This document shows, piece by piece, positions 53,663 through 64,000 of a DNA stretch of 64,000 nt; position 1 is the stretch's first letter; each line of letters starts with the position of its first letter. The position numbers and the translations under genes are program-made. Source of the stretch: Rugalucina vietnamica (lineage: Eukaryota > Mollusca > Bivalvia > Lucinida > Lucinidae); the NCBI GenBank assembly GCA_964017185.1, contig OZ024880.1, forward strand, positions 42,979,071 to 43,043,070, written 5' to 3'. The notes beneath the pieces are model-generated. The model did no database searches. It was given only the letters and a program-made list of their open reading frames with translations, and had not been told where the DNA came from.

Positions 53663-54789
53663 TTATTTGAGTGTCGCATATCAAATACATACAATATTTA
53701 CAAATTTATAACATGCTAAAACATATTTGAGATCCAGTCTATACAGACTTACGAGACACTATAAATTTGTCAATTTACATTAAAACAGAACAAAAATATC
53801 ACAGATTTACAAAATGTACAACAAAAATACCTAAAACAGAATTTAAAAATGTACAAAATTCACATGTAATAGAACATAAAAACACAAAAACAAAAATAAA
53901 ATTCGATTGCATTAAAAAATGGAAAAATACAATATTTTACAAAATGTCATTAAACAACTTAGGCCAGAATTTTTTTTATTTATTGATTTACGAACTGAGC
54001 TTACTCCAATTTTCTGAAAAGTGAAAAAAAAATAATAATGATGCTCTGGAATTTTATTTTTATTTTTTCCTCCTACCCGAAATTTGTTTTATCAATGAAA
54101 AAATAATTACTTCCCATACCAAGTTTGTTTTAAATTATGACCAATATGGGTGCATTTTATTGTTTTCCTGAGTAAACATGAACAGCAATTTACTTCATAT
54201 TACACCCAAAGAAAGGGGTGTTAAATGGTGACATATCAGTATCACTTATAATACTGCTTATATTAGTAACAATGACTTGGAATTGTCAATACCTTAATGT
54301 ATGAATATCAATATTTGATTTGTGGCAATGGTGATGAAAATAGCACCACCCCTCAGAATCGCCATAGAAACCATAATGGGGTTTAAGCTGAAGCCTCATA
54401 GATATGTTTATAATTCTTAATTTCTATACTTAAAATGTTTTCTATAGTTACATTTTCTATAGTTACAGGTACTGATGTCTTGACACTGCAGTAATAAAAA
54501 AGGAAAGAAACTTATTATCTAATTGGTTTAGACATGCCTTTCAGTTCGTATTCAAAGTAAAAAAATATCTTGAAATTTCCAATTTTATTTTTTATTTTCA
54601 TCGACTGGCCATTTCGAGAGATTTTATTTTTATTTTTATTTCGTCCCCCCGACCCAAAATCTGTAAAAAAAATTCCCGTAAATCAATTAATAAAAAATAT
54701 TGGCCTTAAAATGTTCCAGTAAAACAAGAAAGAGAGCATTCTCAAATAAATCTAAATCAAGAATCTAAATTACCATCAAGAATGCAAAC
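53663..54789. other. AT-rich intron stretch
   Basis: Frames are lysine/asparagine-rich and unconvincing. TTTTATTTTTATTTT-type stretches at 54055 and 54590 are the only pattern seen. Confidence 0.4.
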
Positions 54790-55140
54790 ACCAGTAGACC
54801 TAAAGGAGCGAGTCTGCGAGCCTTCAGGTACTTGCTCACCAAGACCAGGCACCGGAGCGTCACAAGGATGAGCTTCTCTGCACATGCTGTTGCAGAAATA
54901 GCACCGTCTAGAGCATTTGTTCTTAGCCTCATCGGAATCGATTATCTAGGAGCAAAGCCACTGGCAATTGTTGCATGTTTATTGCATGACAGAGGAAGCC
55001 TCAGTGTCAGTAGACGGTCATTAATGCCTTTCGGTTCACATGCGTGCAATGCAGAAGGAGAGTGTATCAAGCACCAGTTTCTTTTATCTCCCCAAACTCT
55101 GCGAACAATACAGTCCACAAAGGCTGTTAACGCTGTGGTC
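54790..55140 (-). pseudogene. LINE endonuclease-domain fragment, N-terminal part
   Basis: Minus strand: GINDRLLTLRLPLSCNKHAT, IASGFAPR, then after a stop an AISATACAEKLILV segment. This is the part of the same endonuclease fold that precedes the GD[FL]NA motif found at 53372. The pieces at 54790 and 53080 could be one LINE copy interrupted by 1.4 kb, or two copies. Confidence 0.7.
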
Positions 55141-55587
55141 TAAGCGCTGTCCATCAATGATCGCACATTCCATGTGCCATCCTCAGAGGGACCACCTATG
55201 TCTTTTTGGATTTCCACCTCTAAGAGGAATCCCGCTGATCGCAAAATTGTTTCTAAAGGTCCGAAATACAGATTCTCTTCCTACATTCATTTCGACAAAA
55301 TTTATGTAGAGGGGAGATTGCATCTGCATTGATGTGTAAACGAGAGGGTGTTGAGGATGGTGCTCTTAAAGCTTGGAAAAGAAGTATCTTCACTATTGTG
55401 GATAAACGTATAAAGTTTTATTCACAAAATACTAAATAAAATCTTTTACCGCCTAAACCCAAATCTGAAGCAGGGAACCAAGGATTCCATAGAAAGTATG
55501 TCTTTGTTCCAGAAGACAAGGCCGCAAGCAACGTTGTTCTTGTTTAACAACGTTGTTTGTAGGCTTCTCTATATTAACACCCTAAAA

Positions 55588-55760
55588 CTGAGTGGCCACC
55601 TATTGGGAAAATAGCTGCTCATTCGGCTTACGATATGTTTTCATGGTATAAGTACCTGAGTGTTAATTTAGTTTTTTTCCCACCTCGATTTTTGGAGTGG
55701 GAATCTTTTTCTGATTGCGCCTTTACCTGATCGTTGTCTACTTGTACCTTTTCAGAACTC
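55588..55760 (-). mobile_element. Penelope-like 3'-region fragment
   Basis: The reverse complement matches 34797-34970 (GTGGCCACCTATTGGGAAAA, GGAGTGGGAATCTTTTTCTG, ACTTGTACCTTTTCAGA). Confidence 0.8.
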
Positions 55761-55832
55761 TTGGTTCACTTTTAGGCAACCAGGAGGATTGATACCCTAG
55801 GATTGTGAACATTTCATTCTCCTTATTTTCAG

Positions 55833-56039
55833 TGTATGTATGACGACGTTTTCCACTGTAATTGGAATCGGGATGATGCCACAAAATGCATGGATATACT
55901 CCCGCAGTTGGGTAGACAGTACCATTACCGTCCCGTACCTAAACATCATGACAGCACTGGCAACAAAATGGTGATCCCTGTCGCAGTTGGAATGGTCATT
56001 TTAAGGAAGTGGCCGAAAGTTGCGAAGTGGATGACAAGG
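55833..56039 (+). CDS. SLC10-family transporter, exon 2, with a one-base frameshift
   Basis: Acceptor CTCCTTATTTTCAG, donor AGG|GTGATT. The first base completes Ser from exon 1, then VCMTTFSTVIGIGMMPQNAW, IYSRSW and PYLNIMTALAT. After GCAACAAAATGG the frame is lost, yet the next frame continues MVIPVAVGMVILRKWPKVAK. The length is 207 nt where 208 would keep frame with exon 3, so one base is missing in the A4 run. A consensus error is as likely as a real mutation. It covers TM4-TM5 of the SLC10 fold. Confidence 0.88.
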
Positions 56040-57477
56040 GTGATTCTTACACATTTTTCTTTCTGATTTTAATACTCTATTTTAACCTTGATGATAACAT
56101 GTAACTGGTTTTATTTATCTTTTTTTGTCATCTGATATGTTGTCCTATGTTTTTTTCAGCATTCCATTGTTTGACATTGCTATCAAGATACAGATGGGTT
56201 ATTTATAACACACAAACCAATAATAATGGAAGAAACTTATTATAAAAGTATGAAGGTTCAGGAATGCATAATGACTACCTCTTTCCCAGTACGCTGACCG
56301 TCATGTCTGTATAATAATTATAACAAGTATAAGCTTTAAGAAAAAGCTTGGTCTACGCTTCGCATTTTTAAACTAGAATGTCAAAGAATCTGACAGTACT
56401 CCCATTTCATCGTGGTTCATTTGACTGAACAGAAATTGAACGCTGCGCGGTCAAAGCATTCATACCTGACAATCGACCGTCACTATACTGTCGGTTCATT
56501 TCATTCCGTTATCACGATAACAGGAATTCAGCTTTTTGTATGCAATTTGCATACAAACTTTGTTCTTCTCTGGTTGTATTATTAGCAGCAGTACGGCATT
56601 GAAATTTTCAGCGATTATTTATGTTTAATACTTGACTCTGATAGATTATGAAAATTTTAAAAACCGTCCACAAATTTTGTTACTTTGGTCGTTTTAATTT
56701 GGAATTGAAACCGGAAGTGTGCGGCAGTCGTGACCTGTTTGTCCTCGAAAATCGTGTAATACAGCTCTTTTGAGGTATATTTCTCATTTCCAGGCCTCAA
56801 AAAGTGAATATGTTTAAGAGGTACATTGTAGATTTTTCAAAAAATCTCGAAAATAGCGATTTTTTTAAAAATGCGTAAAAAATTTATAAGTTGAGAAAAT
56901 TCGAATGTTTGATGTTTTTCCAACCTGAAATGGCCCCTTTGATGACACCCGTTCCTTATTTCAATAAATTTTGCGCTTTAACCAATTCTTATTCAGAAAC
57001 ATTGATTTTTGCACTTTTACACGAAAAACGTGTTTAGTGAAAGAAAATTATTTCTGAACACTTTGTAACTTTACTTACTTCAAAGACACGTCTTTAGGCA
57101 AAAATCATTCAATTTTGCACATGGCTTATAAATTAAAAATGAGTTTGAAAAGTGGCCTCTTATAACTTTTTTTCAGTGTAGAGTCACATACCGTCGGTTC
57201 ATTTCATTCCGTCGTTGCTTAGATAGAATGCAATAATGCACCAGATCCACGAATTTAACAATTTGCCCCATTTTTGGTACCTACTGCACTATTGGTACAA
57301 ATGTTACCAACCAAAGGGAGGTTTGCATGGGTGTTTTGGGTGTTAACACGGTCCTTGGCGAAACGACCCGGACAATAATGAAACAACTGTAAACACAAAA
57401 AGAGATACAGACTACATGTATATACAGAGAGGACCAAACAACTAACTAAATGTTGTAAACCACTGCAGAGGTGGTTC
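56040..57477. other. SLC10 intron 2, 5' part
   Basis: No gene seen. A block GTCGGTTCATTTCATTCCGT occurs at about 56489 and again at about 57191, possibly the edges of a ~700-bp repeat. Confidence 0.4.
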
Positions 57478-57836
57478 ACAACATTTAGTTAGGACCCCGT
57501 AAAACCGGTTTAAGCCCCCACCCCCTCCTCCAGTAGTTTAACACTACCGATCGTCCCAAGGTGATACTTGTGGTTCTAGATCTATTTGTTTTATGTTTTG
57601 GTGTCGATTTTTGTGCTGCTTGAACATTATGTACGTTTTCATAGTTTTACTTAAGTTCGGGTAACTGAGTAGCCGCCTATTGGGAAATAGCAGCTCACTC
57701 GTCTTACGATATGTTCTCTGAATGTGGGTACCTGATTGTCAATTTGTTTTTGTTTTGTTTTTCGCTTCGGTTTTGGAGTGGGAATTTCTTTCTGATCGTG
57801 CCTTTTCCTGATCATTGCCTACTTGTACCTTTTTAA
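57478..57836 (-). mobile_element. Penelope-like 3'-region fragment, diverged
   Basis: The reverse complement follows 34797-35165 (ACTGAGTAGCCGCCTATTGG, TTTTGGAGTGGGAATTTCTT). At its left edge a hairpin CTAAATGTTGTAAACCACTG / CAGAGGTGGTTCACAACATTTAG appears near 57445-57492. Confidence 0.7.
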
Positions 57837-58411
57837 ATTCACAACATAATATAAAATATATACCATGGTAGAGCCGCTATTGCAGGTCAGCAGGGCTTTA
57901 CGTGGCTATAATTCGATGTGACCAAACTATGGATACGTCTATTTTTATATTCGCCATATGTACCCATAAATGATTTTAAGTTGCATGGTAATGAGGTCAT
58001 ATCACTGTCCTGATATATTATCATAGATACTTCTTTCTCATATTTTTGTTGCAGTTGTAAATATGAACATGATGCAGTATTATTATATTGTAGAGGACAG
58101 GCTTGACCTAATGGTGATAGATATTGCTGTATATAAAAAGGCAATTAAATATGTTAAAACTAAACTATCATTATCCGTACGAACAGGTTAAAATGGTAAA
58201 TAACTGTAGCCATTCCCGATGTAGATGTACTCAAGCACCTGGGATAGCATTGCAAATCGAAATAAGCAATCGTAGAAAAAATTTCACGCCCATTGACCCT
58301 TAAACGCGGATGAATCGGTTTTGGTTCACATACTGTTCTAACGATTTATATATATCTTTCAGATATTTTATTGAAAGGAACGAGATAAAGAAGGCAATAA
58401 TTAGAAAACGG

Positions 58412-59080
58412 TACAATCAGAAAGAAACTCCCACTCCAAAAACCGAGATGGGAAAAATAAATTTGCAATTAGATACTTATACTAAGAAAACTTATCGTAA
58501 GCCGAGTGAGCAGTATTTACCAAAAGGCGGCCACTCAGTTACCCGAACTTAACTAAAATTTGAACACGTACATAAGGTGCAAACAGCACAAAAATTTAAC
58601 ATCAAACCGTAAAACAATCAGAACCACAACAGTAGTATCGCCTTGACATGATCAGTAGTATAAAACTACTGGTGGGCTTAAACCGGTTTTACTCGGGTCC
58701 CTGACCTACCCCTTGCTTCCACAGTGGTTAACAACATTTAGTGAATCTCTAACTAGTCAATGAATAATCAAGGACAAACAAATGAATTATGGTAACCACC
58801 ATGATGAATCAAAAACGAGGACTCACAGATACAATAAGCAGCCCTGCGATGGAGATCCCTGTGCGCCAAACAAAATCAATGGAGCAAAAGAAAAACACCA
58901 GTTGAACCCCGGTGGGCCAAGTAACAGACAAGAAGCTCCAGCCACGACCAACTAAATTAATAGCTTTAAGTCGGGCCCATCATAGAGCCTGACGCCCAAT
59001 CCACTGACTGAGGTGCAATTAAAGAAACCATGGTTGGGTTAAAAACTAAGCATTCAGAATGTCGCATATCAAATATTTAT
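58412..59080 (+). mobile_element. Penelope-like 3'-region fragment
   Basis: Follows 34835-35540 in order, from CCACTCCAAAAACCGAGATG to GGTTAAAAACTAAGCATTCA. It thus includes the last bases of the RT frame. It sits about 55 bp before SLC10 exon 3 and points opposite to 57478-57836. Confidence 0.8.
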
Positions 59081-59133
59081 ATTATTCTATACCTTTGCCA
59101 CGTATAATGAATACCGTCTTTGCTATTTTACAG

Positions 59134-59607
59134 ATTGGTAGCGTAATGGGCATGTTGATTGTCCTCGGAGCTATTGTTATCAACGTATATCTGTTTCCCG
59201 AGATCATGACCGAGTCTTGGGAACTTTGGATGGCCGCGATCTTACTTCCTGCTCTTGGCCTTTCAGTTGGCTATGCCGTACCGTCGATTTTCTGCATGCC
59301 ACATGCCTGTCGCAGAGCCGTTGCTGTTGAAAATGGTTGTCAGAATGTCGCTCTCTGCATGGGGATTTTGTCATTTTCATACAAGGGTGAAGTGTTGCTT
59401 AAGGCGATGGCTTTCCCAGAGCTGTTTTTAATCTGCAGCACCACGATGATACTCTTGCTAATCGCAATCTATCATATCCAGAAGCAGGTGCGAAAACGCC
59501 TTGGATTAATGGATGACGAACAAGGGGGAAAAGATGGAAAAGATGTAGCAAAGATTGATGAACCTGAAATTCAAGTTGTTATGTTAGGTTCTAAGCCATG
59601 TACATGA
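59134..59607 (+). CDS. SLC10-family transporter, last exon
   Basis: Acceptor TTTGCTATTTTACAG, phase 0, 157 codons to a stop. TM6 (SVMGMLIVLGAIVINVYLF), TM7 (WMAAILLPALGLSVGYAV), the cation-site motif VENGCQNVALCMGI (the E..NxxQ-type Na+-coordinating signature of SLC10; E and Q retained), TM9 (FPELFLICSTTMILLLIAIY) and a charged cytoplasmic tail (KQVRKRLGLMDDEQGGKDGK). Exons 1-3 give about 356 residues, close to the ~350 of NTCP/ASBT-type members. Confidence 0.92.
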   Translation: MGSVMGMLIVLGAIVINVYLFPEIMTESWELWMAAILLPALGLSVGYAVPSIFCMPHACRRAVAVENGCQNVALCMGILSFSYKGEVLLKAMAFPELFLICSTTMILLLIAIYHIQKQVRKRLGLMDDEQGGKDGKDVAKIDEPEIQVVMLGSKPCT

Positions 59608-59756
59608 ATGCATTACGAAACCATGCCAATTTAACTCGTTAATGACCAATGTTTCTATTGTCATCATTTAGATGAATCTACTTTCACTTTATGGGTTTTA
59701 GGAGTGATTTGTTAATTTTTTTTCTTTTTATCTCAAAATTCGATGAAATTTCTCTG

Positions 59757-59807
59757 TGCAAACAGAATAGCCTCAGCGGCGTCTCATCTGGGGCTATTTT
59801 GTTTGCA
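59757..59807. repeat. Short palindrome related to the 8.2-kb insert
   Basis: TGCAAACAGAATAGCC and GGCTATTTTGTTTGCA frame CTCAGCGGCGTCTCATCTGG. The core also occurs near 8205-8240. Confidence 0.6.
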
Positions 59808-59849
59808 TATGTACCATAAAAAGAACGTCAGTCTTAAAAAGTTAAAATA

Positions 59850-60000
59850 CAGAGATTTAAAGAAAATGAAAATAATTAAATCTTTTAGCAGAAAAAATTG
59901 ACATTTTTCTTATTTTCATTTAAAAAATTAATTTTGAGTACTATTAGAACCGCCACGGTGAGGCGACGTTAGAACCGCCACGGTGTATGGGGTTTTACTA
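59850..60000. mobile_element. Decayed 279-bp MITE fragment
   Basis: CTTATTTTCATTTAAAAAAT, GAGTACTATTAGAACCGCCA and a second GTTAGAACCGCCACGG 21 bp later: a duplicated half-hairpin. Confidence 0.5.
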
Positions 60001-60009
60001 TTTATTCCT

Positions 60010-60780
60010 TATTTATGGATATCCATGATTCATTCATGAATATCCTAAATTGAATAAAGGATAGCCTAAAATAATTATGGATATCCTAAAATATTTTAGG
60101 ATATCCATAAATGAATTATGAATATCCAAAAATGAACACAGGATATCCATAAATGAAATAAGGATATCCATAAATACATTTAAGGATCTCCTAAAATACA
60201 TTTTTGGGATATACAAAAAATCATGCTGAAAAGAGGATGTCCATATTTCGATTAAAGGATATCCTAAATTCGAATTATGGATATCCTGAAATCAGCAATC
60301 AGCTTATTAAATGATATCCTTAAATGTATTTATGGATATTCTAGAATACTATAGAATTTAGGATATCCATAATTCGAATTTAGGACATACATAAAGAGGC
60401 TGATTTAAGGATATCCATACTTCGATTTAAGGATATCTTAAAATCATTTTTGAAAATCTTCCCTATTTCTTTTATACAATTTTCGTGTGATTTAAGGATA
60501 TCCTTAAATGTATAGATATCCAATATTCATCCTATTCAAGGATATCCTTAGATCAAATTATGGAAATCCTTAAATAAGGTTGTATTAAGGATATTCGTAA
60601 TTCATTTAAGGATGTCCTAAAATCAATTTATGGATATCCATAATTCAGCAGAATAAAGGACATCCATCAATCGATTCAAGGATATCCTTAAATGAATTAT
60701 GGACATCCTTAATTCATTTATGGATATCCAAAAATGATTTATAGATATCCTAAAAAGAATTCTGGATATCAATAAACAGG
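60010..60780. repeat. GGATATCC palindrome cluster
   Basis: About 15 exact GGATATCC and a similar number of one-mismatch versions in 770 bp, irregularly spaced, many within longer self-complementary motifs such as TTTAAGGATATCCTTAAAT. Frames over it give MDI/LDI peptide repeats and are not genes. Confidence 0.85.
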
Positions 60781-61457
60781 GAATAAAAAGTAGTTGGCAC
60801 TCCATAAGGGTGAAGCGGTTTTAACGAGTATCCACAATCTACATTTGAAAAATAGGTACACCCCTGTGAATATGTTATCCTGTTGTTTTGGAATTGTTTT
60901 GCATCACGGATATTTCCCATTGTAGTTTGCAAAGGCTGTTACCATGGTTACTTAATCAACGTGATTTAATTATTTGAAGGAAAACATTGTACATGTCTAA
61001 TCATTGATATGTACATAGCATTTTCAACGTTATACCGAGTAAATTATGAAAGAACTGTACTAGTATTTGTCCAATCAAGCGATTTGATAATAAAACCTAT
61101 CATTAAAAGATATGTCTTATACATTGTTTATTTTGTCAACCTTCCAAAAAGTACCACCATAGAACCCCAGGAAACAACCGCAACAACAAATATCGTTAGG
61201 CATCAGTATACAAAGAGGGCATGCGATAAGTCGATTTGCGTGAAAAGGCTCTTGACCTAAATTCAAATGAGCCATCGAATGGGAAAACCAACAATCTGCA
61301 TAGGCGAAAACGACGCAGATCAGCTTCGCGGTAACCGCGAAGCTGAGCAGCGTCTTTGTTTTCGCTACACGGATATTACATTTCCTCTATTTTCTAAATA
61401 CAAAGTTTCCAGCCTATACCAACCTTCTGTGATACTACAGCCCGGTTTGTGTCGGAC
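60703..61457. repeat. Tandem duplication, unit 1 (~755 bp)
   Basis: CATCCTTAATTCATTTATGG through AAGTAGTTGGCACTCCATAA, GGTGAAGCGGTT..AACGAGTATCC and the partial MITE at 61269. Identity with 61458-62217 is high. Confidence 0.88.
61269..61457. mobile_element. GAGCC-family MITE truncated at the duplication junction
   Basis: GAGCCATCGAATGGGAAAAC through the hairpin to GGTTTGTGTCGGAC, where unit 2 begins. The intact version is at 62032-62265. Confidence 0.88.
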
Positions 61458-62217
61458 ATCCTCAATTCATTTATGGATATCCAAAAATGATTTATAGATA
61501 TCCTAAAAAGAATTATGGATATCAAGAAATAGGGAATAAAAAGTAGTTGGCACCCCATAAGGGTGAAGCGGTTCTAACGAGTATCCACAATCTAAATTTG
61601 AAAAATAGGTACACCTCTGTGAATATGTTATCCTGTTGTTTTGGAATTGTTTTGCATCACGGATATTTCCCATTGTAGTTTGCAAATAAGGCTGTTACCA
61701 TGGTCACTTAATCAACGTGATTTAATTATTTGAAGGAAAACATTGTACATGTCTAATAATTGATATGTACATAGCATTGTCAACGTTATACCGAGAAAAT
61801 TATGAAAGCACTGTACTAGTATTTGTCCAATCAAGCGATTTTGATAATAAAACCTATAGCTATGTTTAAAGGATATGTCTTATACATTGTTTATTTTGTC
61901 AACCTACCAAAAGTGCCTCCATAGAACCCCAGGAAACAACCGAAACTACAAATATCGTTAGGCATCAGTATACAAAGAGAACATGCGATAAGTCGATTTT
62001 TGCGTGAAAGACTCTTGACCTAAATTCAAATGAGCCATCGCATGGGAAAACCAACAATCTGCATAGGCGAAAACAATGACGCAGATCAGCTTCGCGGTAA
62101 CCGCGAAGCTGATCAGCGTCTTTGTTTTCGCTACACGGATATTACATTTCCTCTACTTTCTAAATACAAAATTTCCAGCCTATACCAATCTTCTGTGACA
62201 CTACAGCCCGGTTTGTG
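61458..62217. repeat. Tandem duplication, unit 2
   Basis: Begins CATCCTCAATTCATTTATGG directly after GTGTCGGA(C). Small indels separate it from unit 1 (e.g. AATAAGG near 61685). Confidence 0.88.
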
Positions 62218-62265
62218 TCGGACCTGGTCGGAACCCGAATTGTTGGTTTTCTCACGCACAGGCAC
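62032..62265. mobile_element. GAGCC-family MITE, complete, mutated end
   Basis: Ends GAGCCATCGCATGGGAAAAC and TTTTCTCACGCACAGGCAC, AAAT on both sides. Confidence 0.9.
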
Positions 62266-62632
62266 AAATGAGAGCCTCAGCGGTCTTAGAATCTACGTAG
62301 TTCTTGGAAATCATGATTTTTTTCACGTGATTCACGTGACGGGCGGTATATACATGTATACACAAATAGACAAGGATAAAAACAACACAGAAAATATTAT
62401 TGGGTGAATTTATTCATGGCATGTAGAGAAACAGAAAAAAATATTGAACAAATATAGGAATCCAATGCTCTATCTCTTAAAACCTGAACATTATGGAATG
62501 TAGAAACGATTAGTAATAAGATGTAAGAATATTGTTTTTCAATTTACGTGGATGCTTGGCACAACTTAACTGAAGAAAAGTCCACCAATGTCGAAATAAC
62601 AATATTTCTTTAGAAAGTCTTTATTTTTGTAA

Positions 62633-62881
62633 TCATGCGTTTGAAAGAATGCTATTGAACTCCGAAATGGCTTGTGCCATGCCCGTTAACCATGTATCAC
62701 AGCAAGCCTGGTTGCCACGGTAACAATGCCATTCTCGGCATAGAACCCGTGAGCATGCGCATGTCCCATTAGTCTCCAGGGTTTGCGTAGAAGTTGTCTC
62801 CGACGGTAACGATGAAACATGAACAGCAATGCAGAGAACAGACAGATACACGAGTCCACTGTAAACTTTGATACCCATTCT
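62633..62881 (-). CDS. Small secreted cysteine-rich peptide, coding exon
   Basis: On the minus strand an acceptor with a pure T tract (TTTTTTTTTCAG) precedes AGA-ATG; the start is at 62878 and 81 codons run to 62633. Residues 1-~23 (MGIKVYSGLVYLSVLCIAVH) form a signal peptide. A Ser/Thr/Glu linker follows (LPSETTSTQT), then a compact domain with seven cysteines (TCACSRVLCREWHCYRGNQACC). A C-terminal part rich in small residues ends ILSNA. AATAAA lies about 10 bp after the stop. It has gene-like signals at both ends, which repeat-derived frames here lack. I do not recognise the family; a hormone, antimicrobial or shell-matrix-type peptide are all possible. Confidence 0.62.
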   Translation of the reverse strand, partial: RMGIKVYSGLVYLSVLCIAVHVSSLPSETTSTQTLETNGTCACSRVLCREWHCYRGNQACCDTWLTGMAQAISEFNSILSNA

Positions 62882-62933
62882 CTGAAAAAAAAAATCCACA
62901 AGGCATCAGAGACAAAATTCCTCATAATAATTT

Positions 62934-63148
62934 GAGCCTATGCATTAAACATTTTGTGCTTCCGTTCAGGTCAAACACAAACCAGTCTGTGCTGTGCTAG
63001 AAGCTTGAAATTTTGGATTTACAAAGAAGAGGTATTGTACTATATGTGTAGCGAAAACAAAAACGCTGAACATCTGTGCAGTCACCGCACAGCTGATCTG
63101 CGCCTTTGTTTTCGTCTGTGCATGTTGTTTGATTTAATGCGGTGGCTC
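62934..63148. mobile_element. GAGCC-family MITE, diverged, in intron of the peptide gene
   Basis: GAGCCTATGCATTAAACA and TTAATGCGGTGGCTC ends with a CATCTGTGCAGTCACCGCAC hairpin variant. Confidence 0.85.
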
Positions 63149-63430
63149 ATTTCATATTTCATTATGGTGTTCTTTCGGGAAGGCACCCGAAAAAGTATTC
63201 GTAGGCAAGGCATGACTAAAATGTGACATTTGAAGTTAATGCTTATCAGCAAACTTAGCTTATTTTTAAAAGTATGGTGGAATAGGCAAAACAAACTTTG
63301 ATATCATAAACATATCTCATTGACTAAAAAAATGTGATTAAGTAATAATTATATCAAAATAACCGCATTAGAACGGACAATATCAAGATACTGATTGAAT
63401 ATTTTCGTATAATTATTTCAAGATACTCAC

Positions 63431-63490
63431 CCTTTCCTTCTGTTCAAAATGACGCTTTTGAAGTCAACGACTGTACCCAAGTTCGAATTC
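63431..63490 (-). other. Possible 5' UTR exon of the peptide gene
   Basis: On the minus strand GAACAGAAGGAAAGG|GTGAGTATCT is a strong donor about 550 bp upstream of the acceptor at 62882. The upstream edge of the exon is not defined by sequence; 63490 is a placeholder. Confidence 0.4.
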
Positions 63491-64000
63491 AGAATAAAGT
63501 ATCTATTGATGATGATTCGAATAGCATTTTAAGAAAAGAAATATTGGCGTATTTAATTGCATGATTAAAATGCCAGATTCTGACATTAGATGTGCCAGAT
63601 AAGCCTCTTGTGTGGTATTGTTAATTTGACGTTTCACCAGTAAACCATTTTATCATTTAATGACATTTAGCACTTACACGACTCATCACAAAAACATGCC
63701 TTTAATATGTATACACTTAGAAACAATCTGGTCAAGCCTGCATTTCTAAGAAACGAGCATTTTTTATTCCGCTGAAATTCACGAACTTACATGGGAAAAC
63801 GATTTTCATGTAACTGTAACTCGCAAGAATAGACAGGATGTTCCCGTCGGCGTTCCGGGATAACACTCCACACGAAAAATGAGCGAAGTCACGAAGTGTA
63901 ACGGAGGTTAGCCGTTGATCTCCGCAATAAATACTCGAAAGGTAATCACTCAGTAACCACACATCAACTTGCGGCCATAAAAAGGTTGGTCTCCACTGAC
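63491..64000. other. No feature recognised
   Basis: A 76-codon minus-strand frame (63732-63962) has no signal peptide, domain or splice context that supports a gene. Confidence 0.4.

Overview
This is a repeat-dense animal nuclear window. Split genes with GT-AG introns, 3' AATAAA signals, many non-autonomous DNA elements, LINE, Penelope-like and Ty3/gypsy sequence, and several element families of the kind common in bivalve genomes (the AGCTCACCTGAG...GGTGAGC family, a GAGCCGC...GCGGCTC palindromic MITE, a GC-rich TGCACCAGTCATTTG MITE) point to a mollusc, most likely a bivalve. That placement is inference; no mitochondrial or rRNA marker is present.

Layout. 1-13.6 kb (+): the 3' end of a beta-spectrin-like gene, with three exons of a C-terminal PH domain (7856-7931, 10087-10233, 10557-10679). 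Upstream, a degenerate array of about five duplicated units carries three copies of one 87-nt (or shortened 60-nt) candidate linker exon. A SINE, a SET-domain relic and several repeats fill the introns. 13.6-18.5 kb: simple repeats, then a 3,022-bp element with ~515-bp terminal inverted repeats and a 5-bp GACAT duplication, inserted inside a MITE. 18.8-23.2 kb: a Ty3/gypsy gag-pol with one intact 1,305-aa reading frame, a 3' polypurine tract and no visible 5' LTR.

23.3-50.6 kb: a large segmental duplication (copy A about 25.2-34.8 kb, copy B about 37.7-48.9 kb) bordered by a 54-bp minisatellite. Each copy carries an intronless ankyrin-repeat/SOCS-box-like gene starting 13 bp after a MITE. Each gene is interrupted by an independent 279-bp MITE at a different site and in the opposite orientation. 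Comparing A with B gives natural empty sites for six insertions, which define target-site duplications without outside data. A 5'-truncated Penelope-like element splits the minisatellite between the copies.

50.7-59.6 kb (+): a 961-bp mariner-like TIR element, then an SLC10 (sodium/bile-acid cotransporter family) gene in three exons. Its first coding exon is split by a MITE and its second carries a one-base frameshift. The introns hold LINE endonuclease and Penelope-like debris. 59.7-64 kb: a cluster of GGATATCC palindromes, a ~755-bp tandem duplication with a microhomology junction, and on the minus strand a small gene for a secreted cysteine-rich peptide with its own splice acceptor and polyadenylation signal.

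The genes do not form one pathway. The common thread is mobile DNA reshaping genes: MITEs lie in coding exons of three genes, next to start codons of two, and at the edges of duplications.
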